A stretch of DNA of 64,000 nucleotides from Fasciolopsis buskii (lineage: Eukaryota > Platyhelminthes > Trematoda > Plagiorchiida > Fasciolidae). The stretch spans positions 4,718 to 68,717 of the forward strand of contig LUCM01001939.1 in the NCBI GenBank assembly GCA_008360955.1. The letters run 5' to 3'. Below the pieces are notes generated by a model. It was not told the origin of the DNA. It saw nothing but the letters and a program-made list of their open reading frames with translations, and did no database searches. Of the stretch, positions 12,601-24,600 are shown in pieces. The position numbers and the translations under genes were made by a program. Positions within the stretch are counted from its first letter, which is position 1, and every line of letters starts with the position of its first letter.

Positions 12601-15600
12601 TTTGTGGACACCATTGGTTGTTGATATATGAAACGACACCCTCACTTCGCTTCTGTTGTGGAACGGGACGATCAACACGGTGCCCGGTGAAACCGCTTCA
12701 TCATCGGTGTCCGCATGAAGCCGCGTTTCTTGCTCTAAAGTGCCCCCGATCTGGGAATATTTATAGATTCTGGCGAGGTCAGACAACACCGAGAAGTTAC
12801 TCAGTAGAGAATGTATGTTGCTGCTGATCATCTTGGGAAGACAAATGATAATTGGTCTTTCGCCCACACTTCGGGGATAATGCATGATGAGTCCGTAAGA
12901 CTTCCTCGGCCGAGTCTCTCCACGAAAGCCATTTGTAAGCGAATAACAATTCGCTCCAAAATATTTCAGGGTGTTTTCTTGTCTGATTTTTCCTGCGACG
13001 CTCTCTTTGGTTTGTAGATTGTTCGGTAGTTATGGCACCGTTGAGGTATAATCCATACTGAAACAGTACCAGTTATCGATCCTAATATGAGCGATATGAA
13101 TGTGCATTTCCTCAGAAATTAAAATTGGCCAGATTTGGTACCTGTAGTGTTCGCCTCCAGCCAGTTTGTATTCTTTCGTTTTCTTCAGGCGATGTGAAAA
13201 GGTACATAGTCTCATTTTGGGCATGAGGCGACTCACGACTGAGCTTCAGCGTCGGTTAGATATCGATCTTCGTGGAGAATACTCTCTGTTAGCAACTCTG
13301 GATACACTTGAACCCCAGAAGCTAGTTCAAGAGTCCTCAGAGCACCAGGGAACTGCGAATCGAACCGTGTCTCGTTCGCGTTCAGCAAGTACTTCAAATC
13401 TGGTTGCGAATTGTTCTGTGACGGATACATTCCAGATGTCATTCAGCGGTAGTGTTGGTGACTTGCGAACAATGGTTAAAGTGAGTTGAAGATTATTCGT
13501 CGCTTTTTCGAATTCACTTGTCTTTTTGGATTTTCGGTTTTACATGTACGGTGTCCATTTAGTGTTTTTCTCTACCTTGTAACTAATTCAAACTGTCTGC
13601 TGACCATCCTTTATTTCAAAACTGCTTGGTGCTACGAGACAGCAGCTAAAACCAGAGCGCGCTCGTGGAACTTTAATGATTGTGCCAACTGATTCAAGCG
13701 AACCCCGTAATTAACTCCAGGTAGCTTCTGACTAATCAGTTGGATAGTAGTATGAAGTGTATCGTCTTCTTACCTGAATACTCGTTTCCGCGTGGTGTGA
13801 AGTAGTGTGTGCGCGCATTGCTAGACATATATGTGCAGTTAATGGTTTAGTTGGGAAAGAGTTCGTGGAATTCGGAATTTTTTTAAGGACCTGTTCCATG
13901 TTTCTCACCTGATGGGAGGGAGATCAGCACAGGAGTCCTGTACCGTACGTCTCAATTGTTGCAAAAATTCGGTGTCGTTGTATTAGCATTCCTGCAATCG
14001 TGCGATCAAACTAGAATCCCTTGTTATCCATTATGTTCAATTCTTTCTCAAACCTCCACAGTCATTGCATCACGCACGCTCACGGCTGAAACACTATGCT
14101 TGCGAAATAAATCGTATTTGCGGAACGGTCATAAGTCGTTGTAACTCCGAAATTGCTAAACCGACAGCGGACGGATCACCTCAATTCGAAGGTTCGTTCA
14201 CGCGTCCTTGTCATATTATTCTCTCCACTTGTACGTGTTATTGTTGCAACTGTTTCAAGCTGTCGTTATTTCAGTCTCATTTGTTTCTGTGATAGAAAGT
14301 TAAACAGGTTAAAGGTGAGCATACATTTGCGGCAGTTTCATTCCCAGGTCTTGTCAGAGCATTATTCTTGTTTCGTTTTCGAACAAGTATGTTTCCAACT
14401 GTTTGTGAGTATGTCGCCAAGGAAATTTGTTGGCTTACTTATTTTCCAGTGATGGTCAGTAGATTGTTTCATATTTTTCAAAGGGTATGTATTTTTCAAC
14501 CAGTTCTTTGGTCGAAGTAAGTATAAGCCTTGAGCAGGTAGGGCCACATTTGGCCAAGAAACGCATGGACGGTAGGGCTCTGGTATTTGGTTAGGTTGCT
14601 TCATGGGCACATATGAAGCGCCTCGGTCTTCATACCCGGAAACTTATGATGTTTGATTCGCCTTTTCTTGATCGCGGTTCAGACCTAAACTGACGGTGCA
14701 GTGATTACCGACCTGTCTGCTGTTCATGTACGTATGCTCGTTGACTGATTGCGAAGATCCACTAAGTGTCGATCGATTGACAAGACCTTATCTCCTGGAT
14801 AGTTGTCCGATTTATTGCGGCTCCGTTCTCTGTGATTATAAGCCATTTAGATTGGCTCATTTCATAATCGAGCTCAGTTTACGTCGATTTTGTGTAGATC
14901 TCTGTAATCTAAGCAGATAGTCTGATGCTCATCGTGTGCCAAGATAATTTCCCCATGATTGCAAATACTCACTTAATTTTACATTTGTATATCTCTTAGT
15001 GGAATGAAAATGTTTTGTTAATATACCAGTGCTATCGTTCTCAAACGGTCAATCATTATTATATAATGGGGCCCACTTTTGTTTTTGTAACTATATTTAC
15101 TCATCGAATCGTGCTCGCTGTCAATCATCTGATAGTATCTTTTGGCACACGGTCCCATTTCTCTTCTTGGACTCACGTAGGGAGTTATGTTTGTTGCTCT
15201 GTATTACTTTCCTCTCGTAACTAATCCAGTGGACTGAGATTAAGTGATTTGAATGGTCATGAGAATCTCTTTGTACTATGATGTACGTAGAACTTACGTG
15301 TGACAAGTTCACGATCAACATCCTTGGGAAATCGCTTTGACAGTTGTATCAACAGTCTCAACATGTGTTAAATCAGGATTTCAAGGTAAACTTGGCCGTC
15401 ACTAAATTCGTCTAGGACTATCAGCCTACGACAAGCTTCCTACCAAGTCTTCAAATGAAAGTCTCTGATACCTAGCATATTTGCCTGATCTCCAGCTCTC
15501 GTCGTTGATAATCCCATAAAATTTCGAACCGATCGATTTCTCTTCTCATGATCCTTTTCAATGGACCAGAATGTGTTTTTTGTCTTTCCGGATGACCTTG

Positions 15601-18600
15601 CAGATTCCGAAGGTCTGTTTTCACCCCGGGCAATCTTGTCTTTCTTGGACTCCCGATGAACTCTAAAATAAAGATGAACATAAAGGTCCTTCAGCCACAT
15701 CTTTCCTCTACAAGCTTTAAACAAAAACCGTAACTTTATTCGAAACCCATAATTTCGGTACCCAGTGCGCACTACTTCTGTGAAGCAATGATTTTATTAT
15801 AACAATTGATGCGATTCAAAAGCCTGAGAAAAACGAGGACTATATAATAATGAGGCAAGAGATCATCATGCGCTAGTCCCACTCAAGGGGGAATCCGGCA
15901 CAGATACATTGAAAGCCTGAGAATAGTGCACGGATAACGGAAATGCACCCTCATTACTTTTAGCAATTTGTTCATGTGACAACACTGGAAAATATTATAA
16001 TGGTCAATTGAAAGCTTACGACCATGTTTTGAAATACTGGTCTTCATAAAAATTAATTTTTAAGCACGATGGTCATAGAATATTCCGATGCACTCTTTTG
16101 ACCCCAACTCACCTCGTTTGTCCACCCAGTTTCGCAACATCAATATTTGTAAAATACAGTTCTTTTCTGTCTACCAACTTCTGAATATTCGGATACACCC
16201 GGATCTTACTGGCTCACAGGGATTGGGATGGCCGTAGTTTGTGCGCGAAAACTAAAGAACTGTGGGCCAAGGCTAAGGAATTCCCTGATGAGAAGTGTGG
16301 GAACTGTATATTCATAAACATGACCGAATTTCATATCAAAACCCATGTTTTCCATCCATGCACCGGTATAGCGTCTCCTTTCTTCTTCATTAATCGTGGC
16401 AAAGTCAGACCTAACAAAATTCCTTGGGTTATTGTGGGCAAGAGTACCGGCATCAATCAAAGATTGTAACGATTTACAAGGAAGGCGATGAGTCCTAGTG
16501 TTAAAATCACAGAATAATTAGCTAGGTGTATATTACAGAATGTGTCGGTATACCGAATGGATTGTCATGACACACACAAGGAGCCCGATTTAGTTCTACT
16601 TATTTGGGATTCGTATGGCTTTGGTCTGAATTTTTTAATTTTTGTCAAATGTCGAGTCTACACTAGGAGTGGAACTGATCCTGCTATGTGCTCCTCAAGA
16701 AGGATCGTTGCAAACGAAAGAAATACGAAGGTAACCGGTTTTTTCAAATCATTACCATCATAAATTGTGAGGATTTTACCGAGAACATTAATGCTGGTCG
16801 CGGGTTCACACTTTAAAAACACTAAGTCTTATTGTTTATACATGGTTTGGTCATGCGCGGTGCATGCCCAGAAATGGGCGGTCCTGAAAGGAATAACCGG
16901 TTGTCAGATTTAGAATTCGGAAATGTACTTATCAGGCAACTGCTTTATGCACCCCGAAGGGTGAATATTCAGCTTTCACGTTTTCAGTGGAAACAAAAAC
17001 TGTCCGATGAATGAGTAAAAACATGCAGTATTCATGAGAATTCACTCCGACCGTTTTCCAAGCTGAAATGTTGTGGTTTTGCGGTTCTTCAAGAACCCAG
17101 TCAGAAACGGATCGGTTAATTATCTGTGTGCGGGTACGCGGGTTTATAGCTGGAACGTGTGGCAAATGGGATAATGCACTTTGCTAGTTGTTCGTGTATA
17201 GGATAAGAAGGGTCAGCGAGTTATTGTGGAAAGCTTGTGATGAGCTTTATTGTTGGAAATGATGAATTCGACGAATCGGTATCTAGTTAAGCCGCTGTAA
17301 AACACTAAGAACTTGGAGAATATAAAGACACCCCAATTTACTTTGGGCAACCCGTGACCTTACATCAACGTGTTCCAGTTATGGTCGCTACTTCACAGAA
17401 TCATCTCCAACAGAAAAAATGACGACCACTAGTGAAAGATCGATTGCAAAATAGTTCGTGGAGAAATTATACGGAAGAAGGAAGGTTCCCAATGCAATAA
17501 CGCCACTGACTGCGGTACTGATCCATATCATTCACTATCTCCAACCGTCGCTCAGGGTAGCCTCCAACTCGGTGGTCTAACTGCACCTACACGAACCAAT
17601 CCACTGGTTACCATTTTCGTACTTCTATCTCATGTCGTCGACTGACCACTTCGAACCATCTTCTAACCATTGACTGAATCAAAGAACAACGTACATCAAG
17701 ACAGTCGTTCTGTGGGCATGTGCAAAACATGTCCCAACCACTAAAATCTATTCTGATCCAGTGCCTGTTCTAGAGACTGGTCTCCACGACCAAGAACGCT
17801 ATGCTTGACTTCTGAGTTACTCACAAAACTCTCCCACCATATTCTATGAATAATAGAGAAACTGATCTTTTATCTTTTAATAAGAGACTGCAAAAAGTGA
17901 CGGAAATGCGTGGAGCCGATGAAGTGAAACATAGAATCGGAGGGCTTTTAGTGAGCTGTGCCTGTCTGAGCATGAAAACAAAGACGGCTGATTTTCGCAC
18001 AGGTGTGGTTCATATGCCGTGACCATTCGAGACTTTGAGTATCACTCCAAGATGGTTCACTAGCGCTTGATTAGTCGGTTGTTCCCCCTTGATATATGTT
18101 GGTTCGTAAATGTCCTTGCGGCATGGCGTTTTATGCCTTTCGCCAGAGGTGGTTTGCAGTTTCTTGACCCCGGTACACGCACGCTGGTGTTAATTGAAAC
18201 AGTTCAATGTCATTCTGTATATGCGCTTTGCTTCCCGCCCATTGTTTGCTAAATGTCCACTGTTTTTTGTACAGATGCAATTTTTTGGGGGAAAATCGAA
18301 CTCTCTCTTGAGGTACTACGTCGAGTGTATCGTCGAACGAAAGCCTTTTTCGAGGGTCTTGAGGTAAGTACTTCTGATCCCATTGTTCGTCTTTCGGTGT
18401 AAATGCTTCACTCACCGTTGCAGTTGTTTGAAAGTTGAGAATTTGCTAGGACTCGCCAACGGTGCTTGCTGTCGTCTGTTCGAATGATGTGCACTACAGG
18501 TGACCCCTAACAACTACAAAACAAGGGGACGATGTTTCCACAGTTTCTCAAAGATGAGTTGCGCTTCGATATCGAATATTGAGTAATTTCGTTAAACCTC

Positions 18601-21600
18601 CAATGTTCCATTCATCTCAACACTGATACCTGCAAAGTTCGGACCACTGATTTTAGTGATGTCAACAACGAGTCGGCTGTTATTACTACTGGCCGTTCTG
18701 GATGGTAGATAGCTGTATTTTATCATTTGAGTGGTTTGGCCCCGCGGATTTGTCTAATGATTCGATACCTGTGACACCTCGACAGTTCTTATCCATTGAG
18801 TTCATTCTAAAATCTGAAATAATTCAGTCTTTGAAAAGTCTCTGATCTTTTGGGGATGCAACTAACTCTGTTACCGCGTATGATCTATCATTTGAGCGTC
18901 GAAGTCAGGCCAAAAGGTCTCAGGTATTTCTTTAATAATAATTATCGTGCCAAATCACTTGATCACATGGTATACATAACATAAAAGATGCAAATTTTGT
19001 TTTCCTAGTGCAGGATGTCTCCATAAGTTAGCCAGTATCCGCCATTTTTGGTTTTACAAAGCTGTCTGATGGTGAATCCAAAACCATCAAACTGCCGCTT
19101 TACGATTAGGTCATTTTTGAACTGTGAGTTTACTCAACTCCTACACATTTATATAAAGAGTGAATATCCAAGGGGAACAGGGAGTAGACATATAGAGGCA
19201 GGAAAAAATAAGAATGCTGCAGTAACGAACACACGGATCACAGTCTAACTGTACAAACTTACTTTTTCAATCATTCTGATTCGATAGAAAATGACAACAC
19301 GATCGCCACCGTTCACGGTTCACACTTATGCACATGCATTTCAATAAACTTAGCTTTTTCAAGTTCATTGCGGAATCTCAACTTTGATGGTAAAATTCTA
19401 GGAATGAAATGAAAATGCGCAGTTGAAATATGGAAAATCTGCGCATGCATTTCATCTACAATACTTATTTCCACGAGCCGTAATTTGGAAATCGGTCTGG
19501 TTTCCGTGATGCACATTTGGCCTTTGATATTAAGAGACTCGAATTAGTGAAGGTTAATCGAGTTTTCTGCATACGCAACGATATTTCAACAGATGTATCG
19601 TCACCTAGGTGTAAAATACCCATCATAAGCAGCTTCGATATTGTTGGGTTCGTCGAGAAGTACTACCAAGAAATTTGAACTTCTAATTGTTAGCACTGCC
19701 TTTTTTCACTTTTGATCTTTCATATTTTCTGTTTTTTTCATGTTCCATCTGTATATCTATCACTTTCTTCATTATCTTCTGAAAGGATAACATCTTCCGT
19801 TTATGCCGAATTGGAAATGGGGAGAATTTGAGTCAGCGATGTTTGAGCCTAACTGTTAGGGCTTTGACTATTTCACAGCCGCGCTTCATAAAAATAGGTC
19901 TTTGCGGTCATTTTTATTAGCAAGTTGGAATGGGGTTGTATGGGCAACCCTGAAATATCTTTCTTGTAAACCTCGAGTAAAGATTAGGTATAAACACGGA
20001 ATTCAATTTGGTCTTTCCTGTACATGAACGGCTTTCGGATAACGAAATTTTGAACCTATGGATGTTGTGTCTGTACTGCTGGGTCTGCCGAAAAGTGACT
20101 GAGAAAAAGATTGTACTCGGTCATCTTCTGAAAAGGATGATTTAGAACAGCTTGGATGCGAATCTTACCAAATTAATTCTCCTTGATTTTAACAGCGGAA
20201 TTTGTCCTCCTGTAAATCGGAGCATTGGTTGTTTTGCACTTGTTCATTGTAATTTGTTTCTCCTCCTAAATCGACCCTAGGAGTTCCGTCAGCTGCACTA
20301 TTGAAACTTGGCCGTCTTCTCTGATAATGGATCTTTTATCTTTCATCTTCTACTTCCTTTATTAATGGAATAACAGTGCACATCACTTTTCAGGAAGAGG
20401 GTCGCGGCCAATAGGGGGCTGCCAGATGGGGAAGTTGGCTGGCGGTGGGAGGATTCGGACCCGTGATCTTCATGTCCAAACGCCATCTCCTTATCCGCTT
20501 GGCTACCGCCGGCCGATCTCATTTTAACCAGCGGCGTATGCATTCTTACGGAACTTATTTTCGTGATAATCAGCGGTCCCGATGGAAGACTGACATATAC
20601 CTTCATTGTTTCTGCAGGTTTAATTTAGAGTTCTGTAGATTTGGGGCAACTAAACTGTTTCCTAAGGTATTCCACGAAACGTCCCAGGTGGCACTCTTGA
20701 GACAGTCAGTGAATTGTCGGATTCCTTAATCTCTACTTACTCCCTTTTCTTGGCCTACCATTTCTATTTAATCCTTGCAGGTTGCAACTGCTTCTGAAAT
20801 GCGCAATATTCTGTTAACCTACATTTTACTACTACATTGTTGTTCTTGGGACGAATCTGCAATTGTCCAACAGAGCAGGAAAAGCCAATGAGATCCATTC
20901 CTCGTGAGATACACTTTACCTAAAATGTTGCATGGTGTCTGTAGTGGTGTGCAGTCATTGCTTTATCTGTTATCACTGTTTGCGCCTATCTTTGGCATTC
21001 GATTTTGCCAATAACTGGTGAGAAAACTCGTCTAGATACAGTTATCCGACAAAGATGTTAGCGTTGTTGCGACCACAGATCGGGTGCAAGTAGAATCGGA
21101 CAGGGAAAAAGGTGTGACACCAATCCAGAGGCTTAGGGTGGGACGAAAGACTAACCTACGCCATCTGTAACCAATCATAATATGGTTGATCTGAATTTTT
21201 TATCGTGAAAATGAAGGAAGACACTGAGAGAGTAGATGCTGTTTTTCATGATGAAATCTCGCACTTTCCAGAATCCGTCGGAAAACGCTTGAACGAGGTA
21301 GTTGTTGTTATCTGTTCGAACAAACAATGAGTGGGACTCTGAAGTGTTTATATGTGCTCTGTAAAGAGTTAGCTCTTACGTTGAAATCACCAGGAATAGA
21401 TACCACATCCATTCAACACACGCTTCGAAACATTCTGGTAGACGTCTCATTATGGTCAAGGCAGGATGCCTCAGGCTCCTAGTCGGCTACTTGTCCTGGG
21501 TGTCTCGAAATTTTCCCAGATAACCATGCATCTCCAGCAGACTCTACTGAGGAAGTCCGACTCACTGCCATCTCGTAGCGGACTTGTTCCCACCACAATG

Positions 21601-24600
21601 TAGGGGAAGTGTTCTCGGCGCTCTGGATCACGTTGACTGATCTTTGGCAGTCACTCTGGGGCAGTTGGCTAGACCTTGATTCCGAACCAAGCATGGACGG
21701 CGTGCAAAGCATACGACTGTGTTTGTCGGACTCTGTTAAAGTGGGTGTACTGTGGACACTCAAGGTATCTAGGTGTATGAACTGAGCCGTCAATTGCCGG
21801 ATCCTAGTGGATACAACATTTAATCTAAGGCTCAGAGTCGGTTTTTCTAAGGCAAACCTCTGTTTCGATTTGGGTAACCGAACAGTATCCCGTCAACAGA
21901 AGCACCTTAGATATCGATGGTCAGTCAGTGATATGGAAGCGGAGAGTGAAAGGGTTGTCATGTGTGAACTCTACATAGTGTTCATCTTTCTGTCATTGTT
22001 CCTCTCCTTAGCTGTAGTCTTGTCGGCACTTGGTCCGCAAACAAATTTGTTCTATGCATATATTGTACACTGTACTGTATGCTATACTATACCCCAATAT
22101 ATATGATATTGAGGCAAACCCCGGCAGGTTGTATGCTTGGCCTCAAAAACGGCATTTATTGGCCCACATTAGGATGTGCCGAACATATATCGACGCTTCG
22201 GTTGATTGTCATTGCAACTTGTGGAGCCATCCAACCAAATTCCACACATTCACATGGCAAAGTTTAGCTTGGATCCAGTCTGACATTCCATGCTCAGTTT
22301 TTGGCTTCATGACAGTGTCTGTTCCAGGACGGCCTTGAGCACTAGAATCCCGATTGTGAGGTCGAGGTTGTATCTTTTTTCACACAAGGTGAAATACAGT
22401 GTAAATGGTAAATCCCATGGTCAGAAGATCTGTTGTGAGGGGAAATGAGAGCAATATTCACGTAAGGTCCAGTTCGATGATCCTGCTTTTAATGGGGGGG
22501 GGCAGATTGTGAGTGGGTAAGAATACAGAAATTCGGATTGTGTTCCACTGTTTGGAAGTTCGGGGAAAAATAAAGGTTGAAAGGAAGAAGTAGGACAACA
22601 GAAACGACAAAGATGACTAGCTACTTGTGTGCGAGAAAAGGTCACCGAAAGAACTATTGAGGCAAGCCAAATTACTAACGGCTGAAAAGGGATACCGAAG
22701 TAACTGTCGGGCGATGGGATAGAGACTGCAAATTAGATGCTAAGGAAGGGTCACTGATTAGCCGGATGACCTTTCCTTGAATCCGATCAAGAAAGGAAAG
22801 CGCCCCATCCCACACTGAACTTTTCAAGCGCGGGGCAGGTTTAAGCTTTGTACAGTAGGAAATGAATTGGAGTGAAAAAACGCTTGGGGCGGAACAGAAA
22901 ACCAATTTTGCGTGCAACGCGAGAAGCAAGCTGTGATATGACGGTAGACCAGCAAAATGAGGAGCTAATAGGTGAGCCAAGGAAGAAAACAAAGGCCACT
23001 TAACTCAGAGTAGACGAATCAATGGACGGATGTGGTGAGAAAGAATGACGTTTCAAGGAAATGCAACAGAAGGTAGGTTTTGGAAGCATTGAATTTGATG
23101 TAGTTGTTGGAGCTCCAGGCAGAGATAGATGTACCCAGGATCGCAGTTTAGAGATACTGGCTGCACAGTGGTCACGATCGATGTTGGTGTTTGCACAGTG
23201 AGGAGTGCAGTAAGAGAGAGCACATTGAAGAATGGCGTCATCAGCAAAATAATAGATTGGATTGGAGATAGTGGGTAGTATATTTTGAATTAAATATGGT
23301 GGTCGCCGCTACTGAACCTTGAGGAATGCTAGCATTTGCAGGACGGAAATGATTCAATTGCCGAGGCAACCTGATTTCCACCTTACGAGAGCTGGGTAGA
23401 ACCCGGAAGTGGAAAGTTTCGCCAGAAGACCTAGGCTAAGCTCAGTCTAGGTCTTAAAAATGTCGAGCTAGGCCACATTTTTCCCCTAGGTTATCGAGTA
23501 AAGCCGACCAAGAATCTGAAGCAAGAGCTAGTGGGTTGCTGGTTGAATGGCGAGATCGAAATCCCTATTGGTGGTCTCACATTATTCCTTCGCGTTCGCA
23601 AAATGAGCGCATTTGATCGGAGACGACAGTTTCAAATACTTTCGAAGTAACAGGTGTCAAGTAAACCGACTAGTTGTTAGTGTCAGAAGGATCATCCCAT
23701 TTAGGAGTAGGGAACCGAGACTTGTTTTCAAGAAGCAGAAAGTTTGAGGGACCGACAAAAAATGCGACTCAAAATAAGAGACAACACAGGGCCATTCATT
23801 TTAAGGACGAGGGATAAAGTTCTATCCGGACTGGTTGGTTTGCAAAAGTTCAAAGAACGAAGTCTCTGGCGGATCTTCTTGGTGCTAGCGGTAGGTAGAA
23901 GAAGAGGGACAATGGGAGAGGAAGGAGCCACAGATGTAAGATAATTGGATGAAGTAGAATTGCAGAGAAACCTAAAATCAGGAACCTCAGCTTTCTCATA
24001 TGGTTTGTAAACAAGATCACTAGAGAAATCACAAATGGGAGGGGAATCGGAAGAGCAGAAATTACAAGAGATTACTTTAGCAGAGGACCACAATGTTCAG
24101 CTGCCGGTGGTAGATGAGAGTTGGCGTTCCGCTTTGCAACGGACCAAGTGTTCTCTGGATCTTATGGTTCCTGAGTGCTTGTTCCTAGGTTGCACGAAGC
24201 GATAAAAATTATTTATGAGGTTCACTGTTTGGAATTGCTCAAAGTGACCGCTTCGAAGTTGTCTGACTGAAAGTATTCATACTATTGCACGGTCGGAATG
24301 CAAATCCAACGTTAGTAGCATTTCAACTATAGAGTCATTCTGGTAGATAAGTCAGACAGTAATTCACACAATACAAAGAGGTATCAGTTCATTGTCAGAA
24401 AGGGAGGTTATTTGAAAATAGGGTTTCTCTCAAAAAATATAAAGCGGCTAGGTAAGATGAGCTATCTACAAGGATGGCCGAAGAGATTTAGCGCTAGAGT
24501 TAACGAACCCCCTGTGGTCGGTGTGCAGAAAAGCCCTACAGACCGGCGGCGGTCAGCGCGGAGGCATCTCAACCTGGAGATCGCGGGTTCAAATCGTCCC

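Noticed and set aside
12876..12935. Hammerhead-ribozyme-like TGATGAGTCCGTAAGAC near 12885
   Set aside because: Stem II does not close (no GGAC before GAAA) and the flanking stems are missing. It lies within the LINE endonuclease coding trace.
18131..18415. Minus-strand 94-codon charged open frame
   Set aside because: It lies antisense over exon 8 of the coiled-coil gene, which has near-consensus splice sites and fits the phase chain.
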